From Pelodera strongyloides (taxonomy: Eukaryota > Nematoda > Chromadorea > Rhabditida > Rhabditidae), in contig JAANDG010000573.1 in assembly GCA_036852015.1 (NCBI GenBank), positions 1 through 64,000 of the forward strand: a stretch of 64,000 bases of DNA. The letters run 5' to 3'. Numbering within the stretch: the stretch's first letter is position 1; every line of letters starts with the position of its first letter. This document shows positions 1 to 12,159 of this stretch, one piece after another. A model generated the notes under the pieces. The model made no database searches, was not told where the DNA came from, and saw only the letters and a list, made by a program, of their open reading frames with translations. The position numbers and the translations under genes were made by a program.

Positions 1-790
1 CGATGTTTGGGGGGCCGGCTGCTGGCTGCGGCAGACAGCACACATTTTTATTTTTCAAGGACACGAACGCTTTGCAGTAGGGCAGAGATAGCGCGACGCA
101 CTGTAGGAGAGTAGCACGTTTTCTGGAGAGTTTGGCGTTCTCGCTTATAATTTGGTTAGACCTTTTCTTGTGCAATAAATAGCGGTTATACTTTTCCCAT
201 TTATGAGTTGACTAGATTCTTTAAAAGTATAGTATCATAATCATAGACTATCATGTAGGTCTATCAACTTAGCGCTTTAGTTGGTCGACGTAGATGGTCT
301 GTAAAATGCTACGTAAAATACTGCAAAATAAAATACTATGTAAAATCTGTACTATGGTCTCGGGGGGAAAACCTCAGCCTTGGGCAATTAAACCTTCCAA
401 TTATTTTTTATAAAAATTTGTATTTTGCCGCAGTGTTTCTTATGTTCTTATGTATGCGTGAACTCACCAATAAACATATTATTATTGCCCACCTATCTAG
501 GATCTGAGTCCATAAGTCGAGGTTACGTAGGCTATATAGACGTACCAATAAGTTCCACCTGCATCCTAATATAACTTACGCTCTTGGCATAGCTAATCCC
601 TACCGCGTAAGTTTTACGTGCCTGTGGGTGCTGAGTAAGTATAATGTCATTTTTGTGTTAGAGTGTGACGATGGGCGGACAGAAACGAAATGTTGTCCGT
701 GACGTGTAGATCTATCGGTCTTTTTGAAAGAAATTTATTATTTATTAATATTTTTCCTTGTTTTCGTATCAGCTGCTATTCAAATACCTC
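1..790. other. AT-rich non-genic sequence
   Basis: No open frame with coding character, no splice-bounded exon and no clear repeat was found on either strand. Confidence 0.5.
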
Positions 791-974
791 TTAAAGCCAA
801 ATATCGGTCGGTTTTTGAAACGCATCGTGGACAATTTAATTCTTACGTATTTACGCTAATTTACCCGAATTTAGCTCGATTTTTTTATTCAATTTATGTT
901 CAATTGCATAAGCTGCATAAGAATGCTGGTCCACTCGATGTGTTTCAAAAACCGGCCGGTATTTCGCTTTCAAT
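791..974 (+). repeat. MITE family A (TTAA-flanked), copy 1
   Basis: Inverted termini of the form AAAGCGAAATACCGGCCGG (here slightly diverged, AAAGCCAAATATCGGTCGG) bound a roughly 180 bp AT-rich core. The core reads GTTTTTGAAACGCATCG at the left and CGATGTGTTTCAAAAACCGG at the right. The left flank is TTAA and the right flank is degraded to TTCA. The element has no coding capacity. TTAA targeting is typical of piggyBac-type transposases, so a piggyBac-like mobiliser is inferred. Confidence 0.85.
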
Positions 975-1439
975 TTCCCCAATGCTTCTATCCATCTTTT
1001 ACAACTGACATTGCCCTACTTTTTAAACCTGTATTTTCCATATAAATTGCCTCTTTTTTATAAGTCACCTTTGTTTAGAGCTTCTCCTTTTTTACTCTGC
1101 TCATAATTTGCTGGTTACTATCGTCACCCCTTTATCGAATTTCCGTATTACTTAACACCAATAATTTGTCAACTGAAATAATTAGTGTACGGCAAGTCTA
1201 ATGAGCATAATGGCTCTTCAAATTGCCTTGATAATTAGGCATATTAGAGGACTTTCCTACCGCCAAACTCTCCTCGATTGTTTATTCCGCTTATATTTTT
1301 GGTTTTTGTTTGGGATCAAAGTTTCTCTTCTCTCTTCGCAATCACCCCACTTTTGCGTGAAATCAATAGAAATTCCGAAATTCCGGGAAAATGCACATGA
1401 AAGAGCGAAAAAATGTCTGCCCTTATCAGGAGCTTATCT

Positions 1440-2787
1440 TAGTAATCCTCTCTTTCCCTATCTCTCTCTAATACCCTCTCTCTCTATCCTCTATCTCCGT
1501 TTCTCGGTTTTCCCCTGCGACTTCTCATTAATCTCTCTCTGTCTAACTAAATATCTTGGCCTCTCTCTGTCTCTCTTTTTTTTCTCCATTCCTTTTCACC
1601 TAACAGTCTAACAGTCTAACTTTCTCTGAATCCCTTTTCTTCACTTCCTGACGCTGAGCTTTTTACTTTCTATCATTAGGCCAATCAGCTTGAGAAGCGC
1701 TTTCAATTATTGTTTTTATCGCCACCACTCCTTTAGGTTTATTTATATTTAGCTCCCTCCCCCCTCTCTCTCTCTTCTCTCTCTCTCTCTCTCTCTCCTC
1801 TCTCTCTCCCTCTTTCTCGCTCTCTCTCTCTCTCTCTCTCTCTCGCTTCTGTCGTGCTGCATTGGCTTATTTATTTTCCACTTACTTTACACTGTGCACT
1901 ATTTTTAAGCCGAAAAGTGCGCGCATCGTCTGTAAATTAAAACTTTGTCCACTGAAGTGTAACATTCCCTGTAAACAGTTTGAAAATTCCCGTTCGTTTA
2001 TATATGTGGTTCATCGTACAATTTTAGATATAAAAACGGGGCTTGCTCATAGCGAAATCTATATTTAAAGCGGTATGATAGACGGTTCTTGATACGCGTG
2101 TTGGACGCTGTACATCCACGTTATGCAAATAACTGCGCGATTTTCAGTCTGATTATATTTATTTGCATACAACATACGGGCATGCAGATTTCCAACATAT
2201 GTTTCAAAGACCGCTCCGCAAGGAGAGACTGTACGAGACGTTCCTTACCTGAGAGGGTGGTTCGAACTTTATGTATCGCTTTAAATTTAGTCTGGATGTT
2301 TATCGATAGATTTTTTTGATTTAGCTTATTATTTATCATTTAATATTATTTGACTGATTTGTTTCTTCTTGGTAGAGCCTTATTTTCGAACCAGCAAATT
2401 TTCGGACAGCAATGGCAATAATATTGCATCAATTTTTCTTCGAAATTTTCGCTCAAATGGCTACAGTACTTTGAACTTGAACTTATGCTACTACACTACA
2501 CTTTACTGTTGTTTAAATATAGATAAGTTGCCTCATTACTCTCAGTCTCTCTCTCTGTCTCTCTCCCTCTCTCTTTCGTCTCTAGACTACTACTAACCTG
2601 CATCACAATCTCTCCCCTCTCTCTCCATCAACTTCCCTCTCAACGTCTCGCATCTCCTCTATCTCGTCGTGGTCATTCATTGCGTCCATTTGCAGCCACT
2701 TTTTTCCCGTTTTCCTGTCAGTGTTTTGTTATTCCCTATGGACCCTTTTTGTTCCTCTTTTGCTCTCTCTCTCTCTCGCTCGCTCGC

Positions 2788-2846
<59 letters not shown>

Positions 2847-2880
2847 TTCTCACTCATTTCATTCTCTCCTCCTTCCCTTC
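1440..2880. repeat. Pyrimidine-rich stretch with long (CT)n microsatellites
   Basis: Pure or nearly pure CT runs lie at about 1752-1847, 2538-2575 and 2763-2846, with looser CT-rich sequence between them. Open frames here encode only Ser/Leu repeats and are not genes. Confidence 0.9.
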
Positions 2881-4435
2881 AGAAATTCGTCCATTGATCA
2901 TGACAGGCGAATTGGGGCTTTTCAAAAAAGAGGACCATATATGCCCATCTCAAAGAGGAAGATCTAGTAAAACTAAGAAACCAAAACCTTTACCCTTCCA
3001 CTGAAGCTTCAACAAAGTTTCCCTCTTGACAAAATATGCCCGTAAGCAGCGTGCAATTGACAAGCAAAGTTGTGGGCCAAACTTGCGCCACCGCGTCGCC
3101 CAATGAAAGTTGAACGCTGTTTTCACGCGGCTTCCGCGTCAGTAGATGCTTTCATTTGTTTACGACAGGAAATATGTAGATGCTACCGTTTTTATATTGT
3201 TTTTGAAATGATCAATATTTTATGGAAACATCCACGTTTTGTTTGACTTACTAAAAGTTCAAGCCGTGTGCCAACCTGTCAATAGTTGAACGCTATGCTT
3301 CACTTTAGGAAATTGGTTTCTCTTTTTGGTCATTTTTTCGCGCTTTTTCTCCGGTGATGTGACGCGTGTATTTCATTTTTATCATGTTTATATATAGTGG
3401 AAATCCGCTGACGCAACTTTGTAGTGTTTCGTAATTATTTTATTGTCAATAATAATAATTTATTTTTTTAATAGCCAAAGCAAATACTGATGCTTTTGTT
3501 GTTAGCTGTATTAGTGTTTAAGAGTCGCCTGGTAACGAAAATGCCAAACGTTGTTAGGGGAAATCATACTCGCCCGAGATTTTTTCTTTCCGAGTTCGAT
3601 TGAGCCATTGGTGCGCCAAGCAAGCATATTATCGCGGCGCTAAGGATTTGAGCCATGTGATCGCCGGGGACATTTGCTGATTTTTCATTTTCGAGTCCAA
3701 ACGCGTAGCTTTGCTCTTCTTTACAAATTCTTGCATCGTAAGCAAACCAATGTAATTATGGGGCTATTGTCTTATTGTTCTTATTGTAAGCTATTTAGCT
3801 CCTATATATATTCTATAGCAAAGCTTTTGTTGTTCTATTTCTTATTTTTGTAGTGGATCAAAATAATAACACAGATTTCCTATTCTTTTAGACTCACTAT
3901 ACGTATTTTAGATATTTTTAGAAAAATATTGCTTTTTTTAGGTTCACACTAGTATATAATATGCATTGCTCCTTTTTTCGGCTTATGGGAAAATCTTTGC
4001 TCCATCTTTGTATCGGAAATTGCGTGCGCAGAGCAGCAGAGCATTGCATGTATGTTATGTATAACATTTTTTTTGTAGCAACATCACGCCATCACCATGT
4101 AAAATATTATATATATATATTTTTTTTTGTGACATTAATCTTTTAAATAAAAAATTGCTTCAAACAATATCCACCAGTTGTCATAGATATGCCATTTTGT
4201 TGTTGCTACGTGAGGCTGTGTGTTTTTATGCGGAAATGAAATTTAGAAAAAAACGCTACATATTCCTCGGTTGCCTTTGATTGTTACCTCTATGGATCTA
4301 CTGTGCTTTTGGTGGATAGTTTTGTTTGAAATATTTCCTCACATCTGTCTATCCATCACAATGAACTATTTTCTTTGTACGATATGTCCCATTTTATACG
4401 TTTTATTCACGCGCGATAGAGAATTGTAAATTATT
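2881..4435. other. Non-genic sequence upstream of the desaturase
   Basis: Mostly AT-rich unique sequence. I see no gene, no tRNA and no repeat also present elsewhere in the window. Confidence 0.45.
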
Positions 4436-4510
4436 GGCGCGCCCGTGCGCGCCCGCCCTCCGCGCATTCTTAACGGGGTGCGCACACTTCTGCGCGGAGC
4501 TCTCGCGAAG
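4436..4510 (+). promoter_or_regulatory. GC/CpG-rich patch upstream of the desaturase, possible promoter
   Basis: A short island of GCGC-rich sequence in an otherwise AT-rich region, ending about 60 bp before the first coding exon. Its position suggests a promoter-proximal element. No TATA box is evident, and the promoter role is inference. Confidence 0.3.
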
Positions 4511-4559
4511 CTTTGGCCTTGCAAGTATGAGTTATCATTTATTTATAATTTATCCTTAA

Positions 4560-4577
4560 ATTTTATTGCAGGGTAAA
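4560..4577 (+). other. Probable spliced-leader trans-splice acceptor of the desaturase gene
   Basis: A TTTTATTGCAG acceptor ends at 4571, only six bases before the ATG at 4578. No upstream exon is recognisable. This is the usual arrangement of a nematode trans-splice site. A 5' UTR intron is the alternative. Confidence 0.55.
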
Positions 4578-7377
4578 ATGGTGGTGCGCGAGGTGGCCAA
4601 GGATCCCTTCTACATAAAGGTACCTCATTTGAAGCATTTTTTCTATAGTTTGAATTTTGAATTACCAGAATTCTAGAATGATTTGGAAATGGAGAGTTTG
4701 GTTTTGAGTTCAACTTAAAGCGAAATACCGGCCGGTTTTTGAAACGCATCATGGACAACTGAATTCTCACGTATTTATGGTAATTTGCTCGAATTTAGCT
4801 CGATTTTTCTTTCTAATTTATGTTCATTTGCATAAGCTGCATAAGAATGCTGGTGATACTTTGTGTTTCAAAAACCGGCCAGTATTTCGATTTAAAGGGT
4901 GAGGTCCACCTCAGAAAACAAAAAAGTTATTATTTTTATTAGATTCCCCGTGTCTGTATCTACCAGAAAAACTAAAACAAATTTGACAGAACATTATTTC
5001 CAACGAAATAACGATAAAAAAATGGTCCAGCTTGAGTACCGCTGCTTACGGTAGTCTGGTACCTTTTTTACGTTTTGGCTGTGAGGAAATTTTTTTTTGG
5101 AAAATTTCGAAAAAATTACAAAAAGAAAATAAGTTCCGAAATTACTACGGAATCATACAAATGACGAAGACGGGATAAAATATGGGTTGTTTAGCTTTGC
5201 AAATAAAATAAAACGCATGGTTTTAAAAAAGCAACAAACGCACAGTCGTATTCCCGCCCTTTTTTAGTTCCCAAACAACGGTCGCGAGAGCGCGGTTTAT
5301 CATGCACCCCGCCCTGTCAACGCCTATCGTAATAATGGTACTCGAGTGCCATTTTTTGCTCAATATTTCGTTGGAAATAATGTTCTGTCAAATTTGTTTT
5401 AGTTTTTCTGGTAGATACAGACACGGGGAATCTAATAAAACTGATAACTTTTTTGTTTTCTGAGGTGGACCTCACCCTTTAAAGCCGTATTGTACCTACT
5501 TTGGGAAATTTGCATATGATACGAATTTCCTACGCATCCTATGCAAATGTTTGGTGACCGTCCGAAGCTTCCGGCACCAAATTAACTTGGATACATATTC
5601 GTACCACATGCAAAGTTCCCAAAGTATATACGATACAGCTTTAAGCCATTCAAAGGTTCAAGCGTGTGCATATGTTCCAGGGGTGAAAAATAAATAAATT
5701 CATGTTTATAATTTTAATTTTTCTTCGTGTGCCTGACCTTTGACCTTTGAGAGGAAGTGAAGGTCAGAAGATTTGCCGAATAAAAATAAAATTCCCTCCA
5801 TTTTCCAATAATAGAGCTATTGCGGAAAGGAAAGAGGGCCACGTCATTTATGCAATTACGAGCAATTAAATGGAGATTTTTCCTTCCGCGGTACGACGTC
5901 CAATTTATTGTAATATAATTTTGGCTCTGAAAATTAAAGTCAACATTAGAAGGAATATAAAAGTTACCTAACCTAGGGGAAGTTGGATAAGATAGGCGGC
6001 TAGGATGCGTGTGGGGTGGTCATCAAGTTGTAGTATTAACACAATTACATTTGGCCCGCACTTGTGGGTAACTTGTTCCTCATTTGCGCACACGTATCGC
6101 GCACTCGTAGCGCACCCGTGGCACACGTATTGCGCATGGCGCACCCCCTTCACCTGGGTCTCATTGGTTAAGCACAACTTTATTTAGGTGGATGGAAAAT
6201 GGGCCTTCATTGACGACGAGACCCTGAGAAATCATCCAGGAGCTTCCGCACTGACCACTTATAAGAACAAAGAGGTGGGCGCTTTAAAGGATCGCAGTCA
6301 CTTCAATTTCGCCTTTTTACTTCAATTTTCAATAAATATAAAAAGATACCTAGAAAAAATACCTTTCCAATACCGATTTACGGAGCATTTATCACAGGGA
6401 AAGAAATCCCTTCGGTTGAGTTTTGATTTTAGACAAAATGGGGTGTTTTCTAAATCGCAGTGGGACTTGGCCGGTTGCCAATGATGACAAAACAAAGAAA
6501 AACCGGGGAAGAGGGAAAGTGTCTGCTCTACTGTCTCAGTTGTCGTTGTCATACTGTACGTTATCAGAACACAACCGAGGGGATTTCTTTCCCTGGGTTA
6601 AATTTTCAGTAAATTGACACAGTAAATGTATTTTTCTACGTACCTTTTTATGTTTATGGATAATTGAAGTAAAAATACGAATTTGAAGTGACTGCGATCC
6701 TTTAATTTACATTCAATTAATATTAAATATAATAAACAAATTTATCAATCATTATGTACGTCTAGTAAAAGTGTCGTATGAAAGAACCTTGTGTTTTTTG
6801 CTCATTAAAGGCCAGCCGGCTATCGCCGCCCAAGGGGAGCCTTCCAATTGTAAGTAGGCGATATCCAAAGTTCTCGCAAAAGTAGGCATATTTATGAAAC
6901 GTCTGAAACGTATAATCCAAAGTTTATGTAAAAGATTCAATCGCGCTTATTTTGGAGAGTTGCGAAACGTTGGCCTACTTATACCAAACGTGAAATAAGA
7001 AAAACGTTGTGGTCGTAAAAATAAACAAAATCACACAGCTCCAAACCTTTCTCCTTTATATAATAAGGTTGTGCGCGTGGCAAGACCTTGCGCACACCAA
7101 ATAGTGTTCCACAATAGGAGACTTTTGAAATATGGTGAAGACTGTATGCATACTTGCAGGCGTCAACAGTGTTCCACACATTCCACGCCGGCTCTAAATG
7201 GGCGTACAAATGGCTCCAAGAGTTGAAAGATACAACCGACCAGAATGTGGAGATCAAGGAGGTTAAGGTTGGTGCAAGTTGTAGTTCTTGTTTCGTAAGT
7301 TTAAGAAAAGAGCTAAGAGAGAGAGAAGAGCTAAGAGAGAGAGAGACAGAGTGAGAGAGGAAGAGCGAGAGACAAAC

Positions 7378-7413
<36 letters not shown>

Positions 7414-10400
7414 TACGTGGTTTAGGAGCAAGCGATCCCCGGCTACGATGACGTCAACATGGGCGATTTCTCGATTCCCCAAGAGAAAACCGACGAGATT
7501 TCCAAGAATTTTGAACGTCTTCGTATTAAAGTCCGCCAAATGGGATTGATGAACGCCAGCAAGGTGTTCTACTTCAGAAAGGTACGATTTCTTATTTTCG
7601 ACTCTAAAGAACTCGATGAGAAGGCTGCCGTCGGGAGAAGTCCCGAGGGTTATGAATGAAGGTGTTTTACATTTTATCTTATTAAAGCGAAATACCGGCC
7701 GGTTTTTGAAACACATCGAGGACAACATCATTCTTATGCAGCATTATGGAAACGAAGATAAATTAGAATAAAAAATCGAACTAAATTCGAGCAACTTTAC
7801 ATAAATCAGCTGTTCACGATGCGTTTCAAAAACCGGTCAGTATTTCGTTTGAATATATCCAGTATTGCATTATTGAACGTGGATTGTGAACCGAACACTG
7901 AACAGTGCTGAACAGAACAGAATTGCTAAATGAAAAGTGCATAGGCGTAAAAAATTTGAAGTTCTATAGTCCTCATGTCGTGATGTTATTTCATTTTTCT
8001 TGTCCTTGGTAATTTAAATTTTTTTGTGTGTATAATTTAGGTGCTCGAATCAATTGGTCTAATCCTTACCGGTTTCTACCTTCAGTACCACGAACACTAC
8101 ATCCCAGCGGCACTTTTCATGGGTAAGAACTTTTGTTGTAGACGTTTTTTCTTAGCAACATTAGAAAAAAAGTTTTGCCACCGGGAAGCATAAAGCTGCC
8201 CACACTGACACTGCCACCCCTGCACCTTTCTGGGATTTCGTTTGATATAACGGGGTGCTCTTTACCTTTATCTTATGCTTTTTTTAGTAGATATAGAGCT
8301 TCCTGAAAGTGCTTTTTTCAATTTCCTGCTTCCTTGACTTCGCGGCTCTTTTGCTGTACGCTGCTCGCCCTTGTTCTGTGTCGGTCGTTTTTATGCACTT
8401 AAAGGATCGCAGTCACTCCAAAATCATCATTTTGCTTCGAATTTACTTGAAAAAAAGTAAAGAATAAAGAAAAATACTTTACCAAAACCGAACAATTTGA
8501 ATTCCAACTCAGGGGGTGAACAAGTAGAAAAGCAGTTCTACTTAACTACCGCGGGATTATGAAACGTGTAGTGATATGCCTGCAGATCCTTGCAGTATAT
8601 GTAAAGATATAATATGCAGATATTTGCCGAAATAATTTGCATACTTCCGATCGGGAAGCAGCTGTATGAACACGTTTCGTGGTCCTGCGGTAGTTAAGTA
8701 GAACTACTTTTCTACTTGTTCACTCTCTGAGTTTTCGCCAGCCCTTGTCGTATGGAAGCCAAGTTTCATCGTCATAAGGAATGTGTTCTGTTGCCGTGTT
8801 GCCGAATGATTTCTTCGGTAAAGACCATTTAGCGACCGACTAACGATTGATTTGAAGTTCAGCTTCGTTAGGTTTCATGTGTTCATCAACACTTTCTTGT
8901 AGGTCTTGCATGGCAACAAGTCGGCTGGCTTGTCCATGAATGTGCCCATCATCAAGTATTCAAGAACCATTGGCACAACGATCTACTCAGGTGATTAGGT
9001 TCATTTGTCGTGTCTTATTTTGATTCTCTCCATATCTGTCCTCTCTCAAGGTCTATCTCTCTTGCTCTCTCTCTCCCTCTCTTTCTCTTTTGCTCCTTAT
9101 CTATCTCGCTTCCTCCCCGTCTATCTCTCTCGTCCACAATCGCCCGCTCTCCCTCCATCTATCTAGCTCCCTCACCGTTCCCTCTCTTTGTCTCGTCGTT
9201 TTCTGGCTCGTCTCTCTTAGTCTCCCTCCCTCCCTCTATATCTCACCAACGCCTTATTTTTGAACAATATCAATATCCTATTACAGCTATTTCGTCGGCG
9301 ACTTCCTGCAAGGCTTCAGTGGCAGCGGATGGAAGGAGCAGCACAACATCCACCACGCAGCAACAAATGTTGTGGGGAGGGACGGCGACCTGGATCTGAT
9401 GCCATACTTTGCCACAATCGCTAGAGATTTAAAGGTTATTATGAATGGCTCTTGGTTTAAATTAGTGGTGGAGATTGCAAGGCGATTTATTTCAATGTCG
9501 CCATACAATTAACATAGTTATGATTTTTTTGCATTTTCTACACGGCTCAAAAACCCGGATGGACGTGGGGTTAGGTTAAACAAAAACTGGGAGCGCGCGC
9601 GTACGCATCTTGCGGAGCATTGGATGAGCAATAATAGTACCTCATACTAATGAGGCATCTACTGGCAAGTCTTATTTAAAAAAAACACATACGCTAATAA
9701 TAGGATCTGTTCAGCTGGCCGATTCCTGGCTCCTCTCCATCATCCCCTATCAACACATCTACTGGTCATTCGCTCTGCCCTTCCTCCGTCTCTCATGGTT
9801 GACACAGTCTATCTTCTTCGTCATGTCGATGTCCTCTCACTATTACAAGTGTTATAGGGAGCGAGCTAGATATGAACAGGTATTCCTACTTTATAATAAT
9901 GTACAACACTTGATATTTTCAACCATAGTTTTCTGTGGAATTGTGCACGTCGATCAATGGGGCAGACTCGCGACCGCGACAGGGGGTTAAAGATAGGTTA
10001 CCTGACTTATGGGTTTAGTCAAAATAGAAATACAGTGGCGACATTTTGCAGTACTTGAGATGCAGTAGTGACTTTTTACAGTACTTTGTACGTTTGTACA
10101 GTAATACCTAGAGTAATACCTACGGTTGATATACTAATAGATTGCACATTATACGCCTGTAATGCTGAAGGTTCAGCAGCCACTTATCTCTACAGGTATA
10201 CCGTATACTCAGTACAGTATTTGACTAGCTCGATCGTAGTGCTAGACTTACATTAGAATCTACACAGTGGTATACAGTAGGGTCTATAATACTGCACATT
10301 AGTATGCAGTGGGATCTACCGTAGGCCCTGAACTTTACAGTAATGGTATGCCTCTTTAGGTGTCTCTGTTCCTCCACTGGACCTGGGTAACAGCCCAACT

Positions 10401-11686
10401 GTACTTCCTCCCCGACATGAACACGAGACTTTTGTTCTTCTTTGTTTCGCAATTATTCGGTGGATTCCTGCTCGCCCATGTGGTTACATACAATCACTAC
10501 TCGGTGGAGAAGTTCCCAAGTGGGTTTTGTTTTGTATTTTTTTTATGAGCTCAAATCTGGAACTGATCAGAGGCCGTATTCACCACTCAAGGGTAAACAT
10601 TTCTCTAGAGACAAAACTTTTGGAACACATTTTTCGGGAAGGAGAGTGAGTGGTGAATGCAAATTTTGTGACATAATCTCGCTTTCTAGGTAAATTTTCT
10701 CCGAGAGACAGTTTTCTCCAGGGGTAAACGGAGTGGTGAATACGGCCTCAGATCGTCCCCCATAAAGCGGTATAAAAGTCGGTTTTTGAAATGAATGACA
10801 GACAACTGCATTGCTCGAAGTTGTACCTACGAGTTCAGTGGGGTCTTTAGCGTATTCTATTCATTCATTCCATTTACTGATTTACTGGCTGACTAAAATA
10901 CACCATAACACCTTAGCCCCCACTCGCTCTCTCATTCTCCCTTCCCTTTCACCTTCTTTTGTTACATCCAAGACATTTTAATACAATTTCTTTTCAATTC
11001 CAGATGATTCCAAAATCCTGGAGGTCTACCCTTGCCTGCAACTCTACACAACGCGTAACATGCGTCCCGGCATGTTCATCGATTGGCTGTGGGGCGGACT
11101 GAACTATCAAATCGAACATCACCTATTCCCCACTATGCCGAGGCACAATCTAAATACGGTATGTTTATTTTTTTTCCTCCATAGCATTTATTAGATCGCA
11201 TATAAGCATGAGAGGGCAATTGCAAGGGTGTCATCCATTAGTGCGCATCAGGGTACTTTAGGGGGTCATATAGTGGACGTGTGAAGGTGTGTTTGGGGTG
11301 TCATCGGCAATGACGCATAACGCTAGTGTCAGGGTGCTTGGGTTGTCGACTACCAGTGTGCTAGACGGTGTTTGAGGTGTTATGCCTTGAAATTAAGGTG
11401 TCACGCCGTCATGGTGCATGGTGCATCAAGTCTTGAAGTGTTATCTATTAGGGACATTAGATAGAGAGTCTTGGCCTTGGGGTGTCACATGGATGTCTGA
11501 GGTTGTTTTGAAGTGTCGCCAACTAATCTCCGCAAGTTTTAGGTGATGCCATTGGTGAAGGAATTCGCGAAAGAAAACGATCTTCCTTATATGGTCGACG
11601 ACTACTTAACGGGATGGCGTTTGGGAGTGGAACAATTTTCGAACGTAGCCAAAGTGGCGCTTAGAATGAATAAAAAGATCCAGTAA
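4578..11686 (+). CDS. fat-4: Front-end fatty acid desaturase with cytochrome b5 domain (delta-5 type, FAT-4-like), 11 exons
   Basis: Exons: 4578-4619, 6188-6274, 7160-7261, 7426-7581, 8041-8122, 8903-8990, 9287-9434, 9715-9879, 10360-10519, 11004-11158 and 11543-11686. All junctions are GT/AG with matching phase. They give 442 residues, against about 447 for nematode FAT-4. The N-terminal cytochrome b5 domain has a heme motif HPGA at residues 30-33 (usual form HPGG) and further histidines at 49 and 52. The three histidine boxes are HECAHH (168-173), HNIHH (205-209) and QIEHH (379-383). The glutamine in the third box marks front-end desaturases. The enzyme should insert a double bond between an existing one and the carboxyl end of C20 acyl chains, in the ER membrane, using electrons from its own b5 domain. 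Introns 1, 2, 4, 5 and 9 carry transposon relics. Delta-5 rather than delta-6 activity is inferred from resemblance to FAT-4. Confidence 0.93.
4715..4895 (+). repeat. MITE family A, copy 2 (desaturase intron 1)
   Basis: Family A termini AAAGCGAAATACCGGCCGG and a matching right arm, flanked by TTAA on both sides. Its right TTAA (4892-4895) is also the left TTAA of the next element. Confidence 0.9.
4892..5482 (+). repeat. TTAA MITE with about 115 bp inverted repeats (AAAGGGTGAGGTCCACC termini)
   Basis: The left arm from 4896 and the right arm ending at 5478 are near-perfect reverse complements for about 115 bp, from AAAGGGTGAGGTCCACC inward past TTTCCAACGAAAT. TTAA lies at both ends. It has no coding capacity. 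This is the only copy of this family noticed in the window. Confidence 0.85.
5479..5644 (+). repeat. TTAA MITE with AAAGCYGTATYGTA termini
   Basis: Inverted arms begin AAAGCCGTATTGTACC on the left and AAAGCTGTATCGTATA on the right (reverse complement) and share ACTTTGGGAA about 20 bp in. TTAA at both ends, the left one shared with the preceding element. Confidence 0.75.
6284..6705 (+). repeat. MITE family B (TTAAAGGATCGCAGTCAC termini), copy 1
   Basis: TTAAAGGATCGCAGTCAC at the left and GTGACTGCGATCCTTTAA at the right bound about 420 bp. It starts only ten bases after the 5' splice site of desaturase intron 2. It has no coding capacity. Confidence 0.9.
7310..7411 (+). repeat. (GA)n-rich microsatellite in desaturase intron 3
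   Basis: GAGAGA-rich tract interrupted by GCTAA and ACAAACATA, ending with a pure (GA) run. It ends just upstream of exon 4. Confidence 0.9.
7682..7852 (+). repeat. MITE family A, copy 3 (desaturase intron 4)
   Basis: Left terminus TTAAAGCGAAATACCGGCC. Right arm ends CGGTCAGTATTTCGTTTGA, so the right TTAA has decayed to TTGA. Confidence 0.85.
8399..8735 (+). repeat. MITE family B, copy 2, right end missing
   Basis: It starts at TTAA with AAAGGATCGCAGTCACTCC, in desaturase intron 5. It matches 31855-32370 but stops after the CTACTTGTTCACTC block, so the right terminus is lost. It keeps the intact CTACTTAACTACCG site that is occupied by another element in the 32 kb copy. Confidence 0.85.
10567..10752. 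repeat. Inverted-repeat element with GGCCGTATTCACCACTC termini
   Basis: AGGCCGTATTCACCACTC at the left and GAGTGGTGAATACGGCCT at the right, in desaturase intron 9. Related but decayed copies lie at about 34593-34728 and 34830-34880. No TTAA is present at its ends, so it belongs to a different class from families A and B. Confidence 0.75.
10763..10830 (+). repeat. Family A left-end fragment
   Basis: AAAGCGGTATAAAAGTCGG followed by TTTTTGAAATGAATGACAGAC resembles the left arm of family A. No right arm was found. Confidence 0.5.
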
Positions 11687-12159
11687 ATTCGGTATTACTG
11701 TAGTTAATATGCTAAGTACGTAAGTACTGTAGTTCTTTAAATACGGTTGTCAATTTTCAAAAAGTTTTTCAAAAAGATGAGCCCCTTGTTCACAATGAAT
11801 TTGTGATTTCCTTTTTTTGTGAAGTTACTTTGAATTTTGAATAATGGACTTACTTTGAACTAAGAGATGGACTCTAGTCGATTCCGCCACTTTTGGACTT
11901 ATGATATTTTTCTATGCCCAATGTCCCAATCAGTCCACATAATTAAAAGTAATAATTGAAATTTGACACTTGCAAACATTTGATCGTTCTTTGGAGCTTC
12001 ACCGTGACGGATAATCATGTTCACGTTTTCTGTCTTTTTTTTGTATTTATTTATGCATTCTTTGTTTTATGTATTAATAAGTTGTTGTTTTTCTCCCTAT
12101 GGGACGTGCGTTGGAGTTTGTGGTATGTGTACCGACCTACAGTTACTGAATAAATGGGT
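11687..12159 (+). other. Desaturase 3' flank
   Basis: AT-rich sequence after the stop codon, presumably 3' UTR and intergenic spacer. Several AATAAA-like hexamers occur, but none could be chosen as the cleavage signal. Confidence 0.4.

Noticed and set aside
6979..7731. 250-codon minus-strand frame
   Set aside because: It runs antisense across two desaturase exons, a (GA)n tract and a MITE end, so it is a shadow frame.
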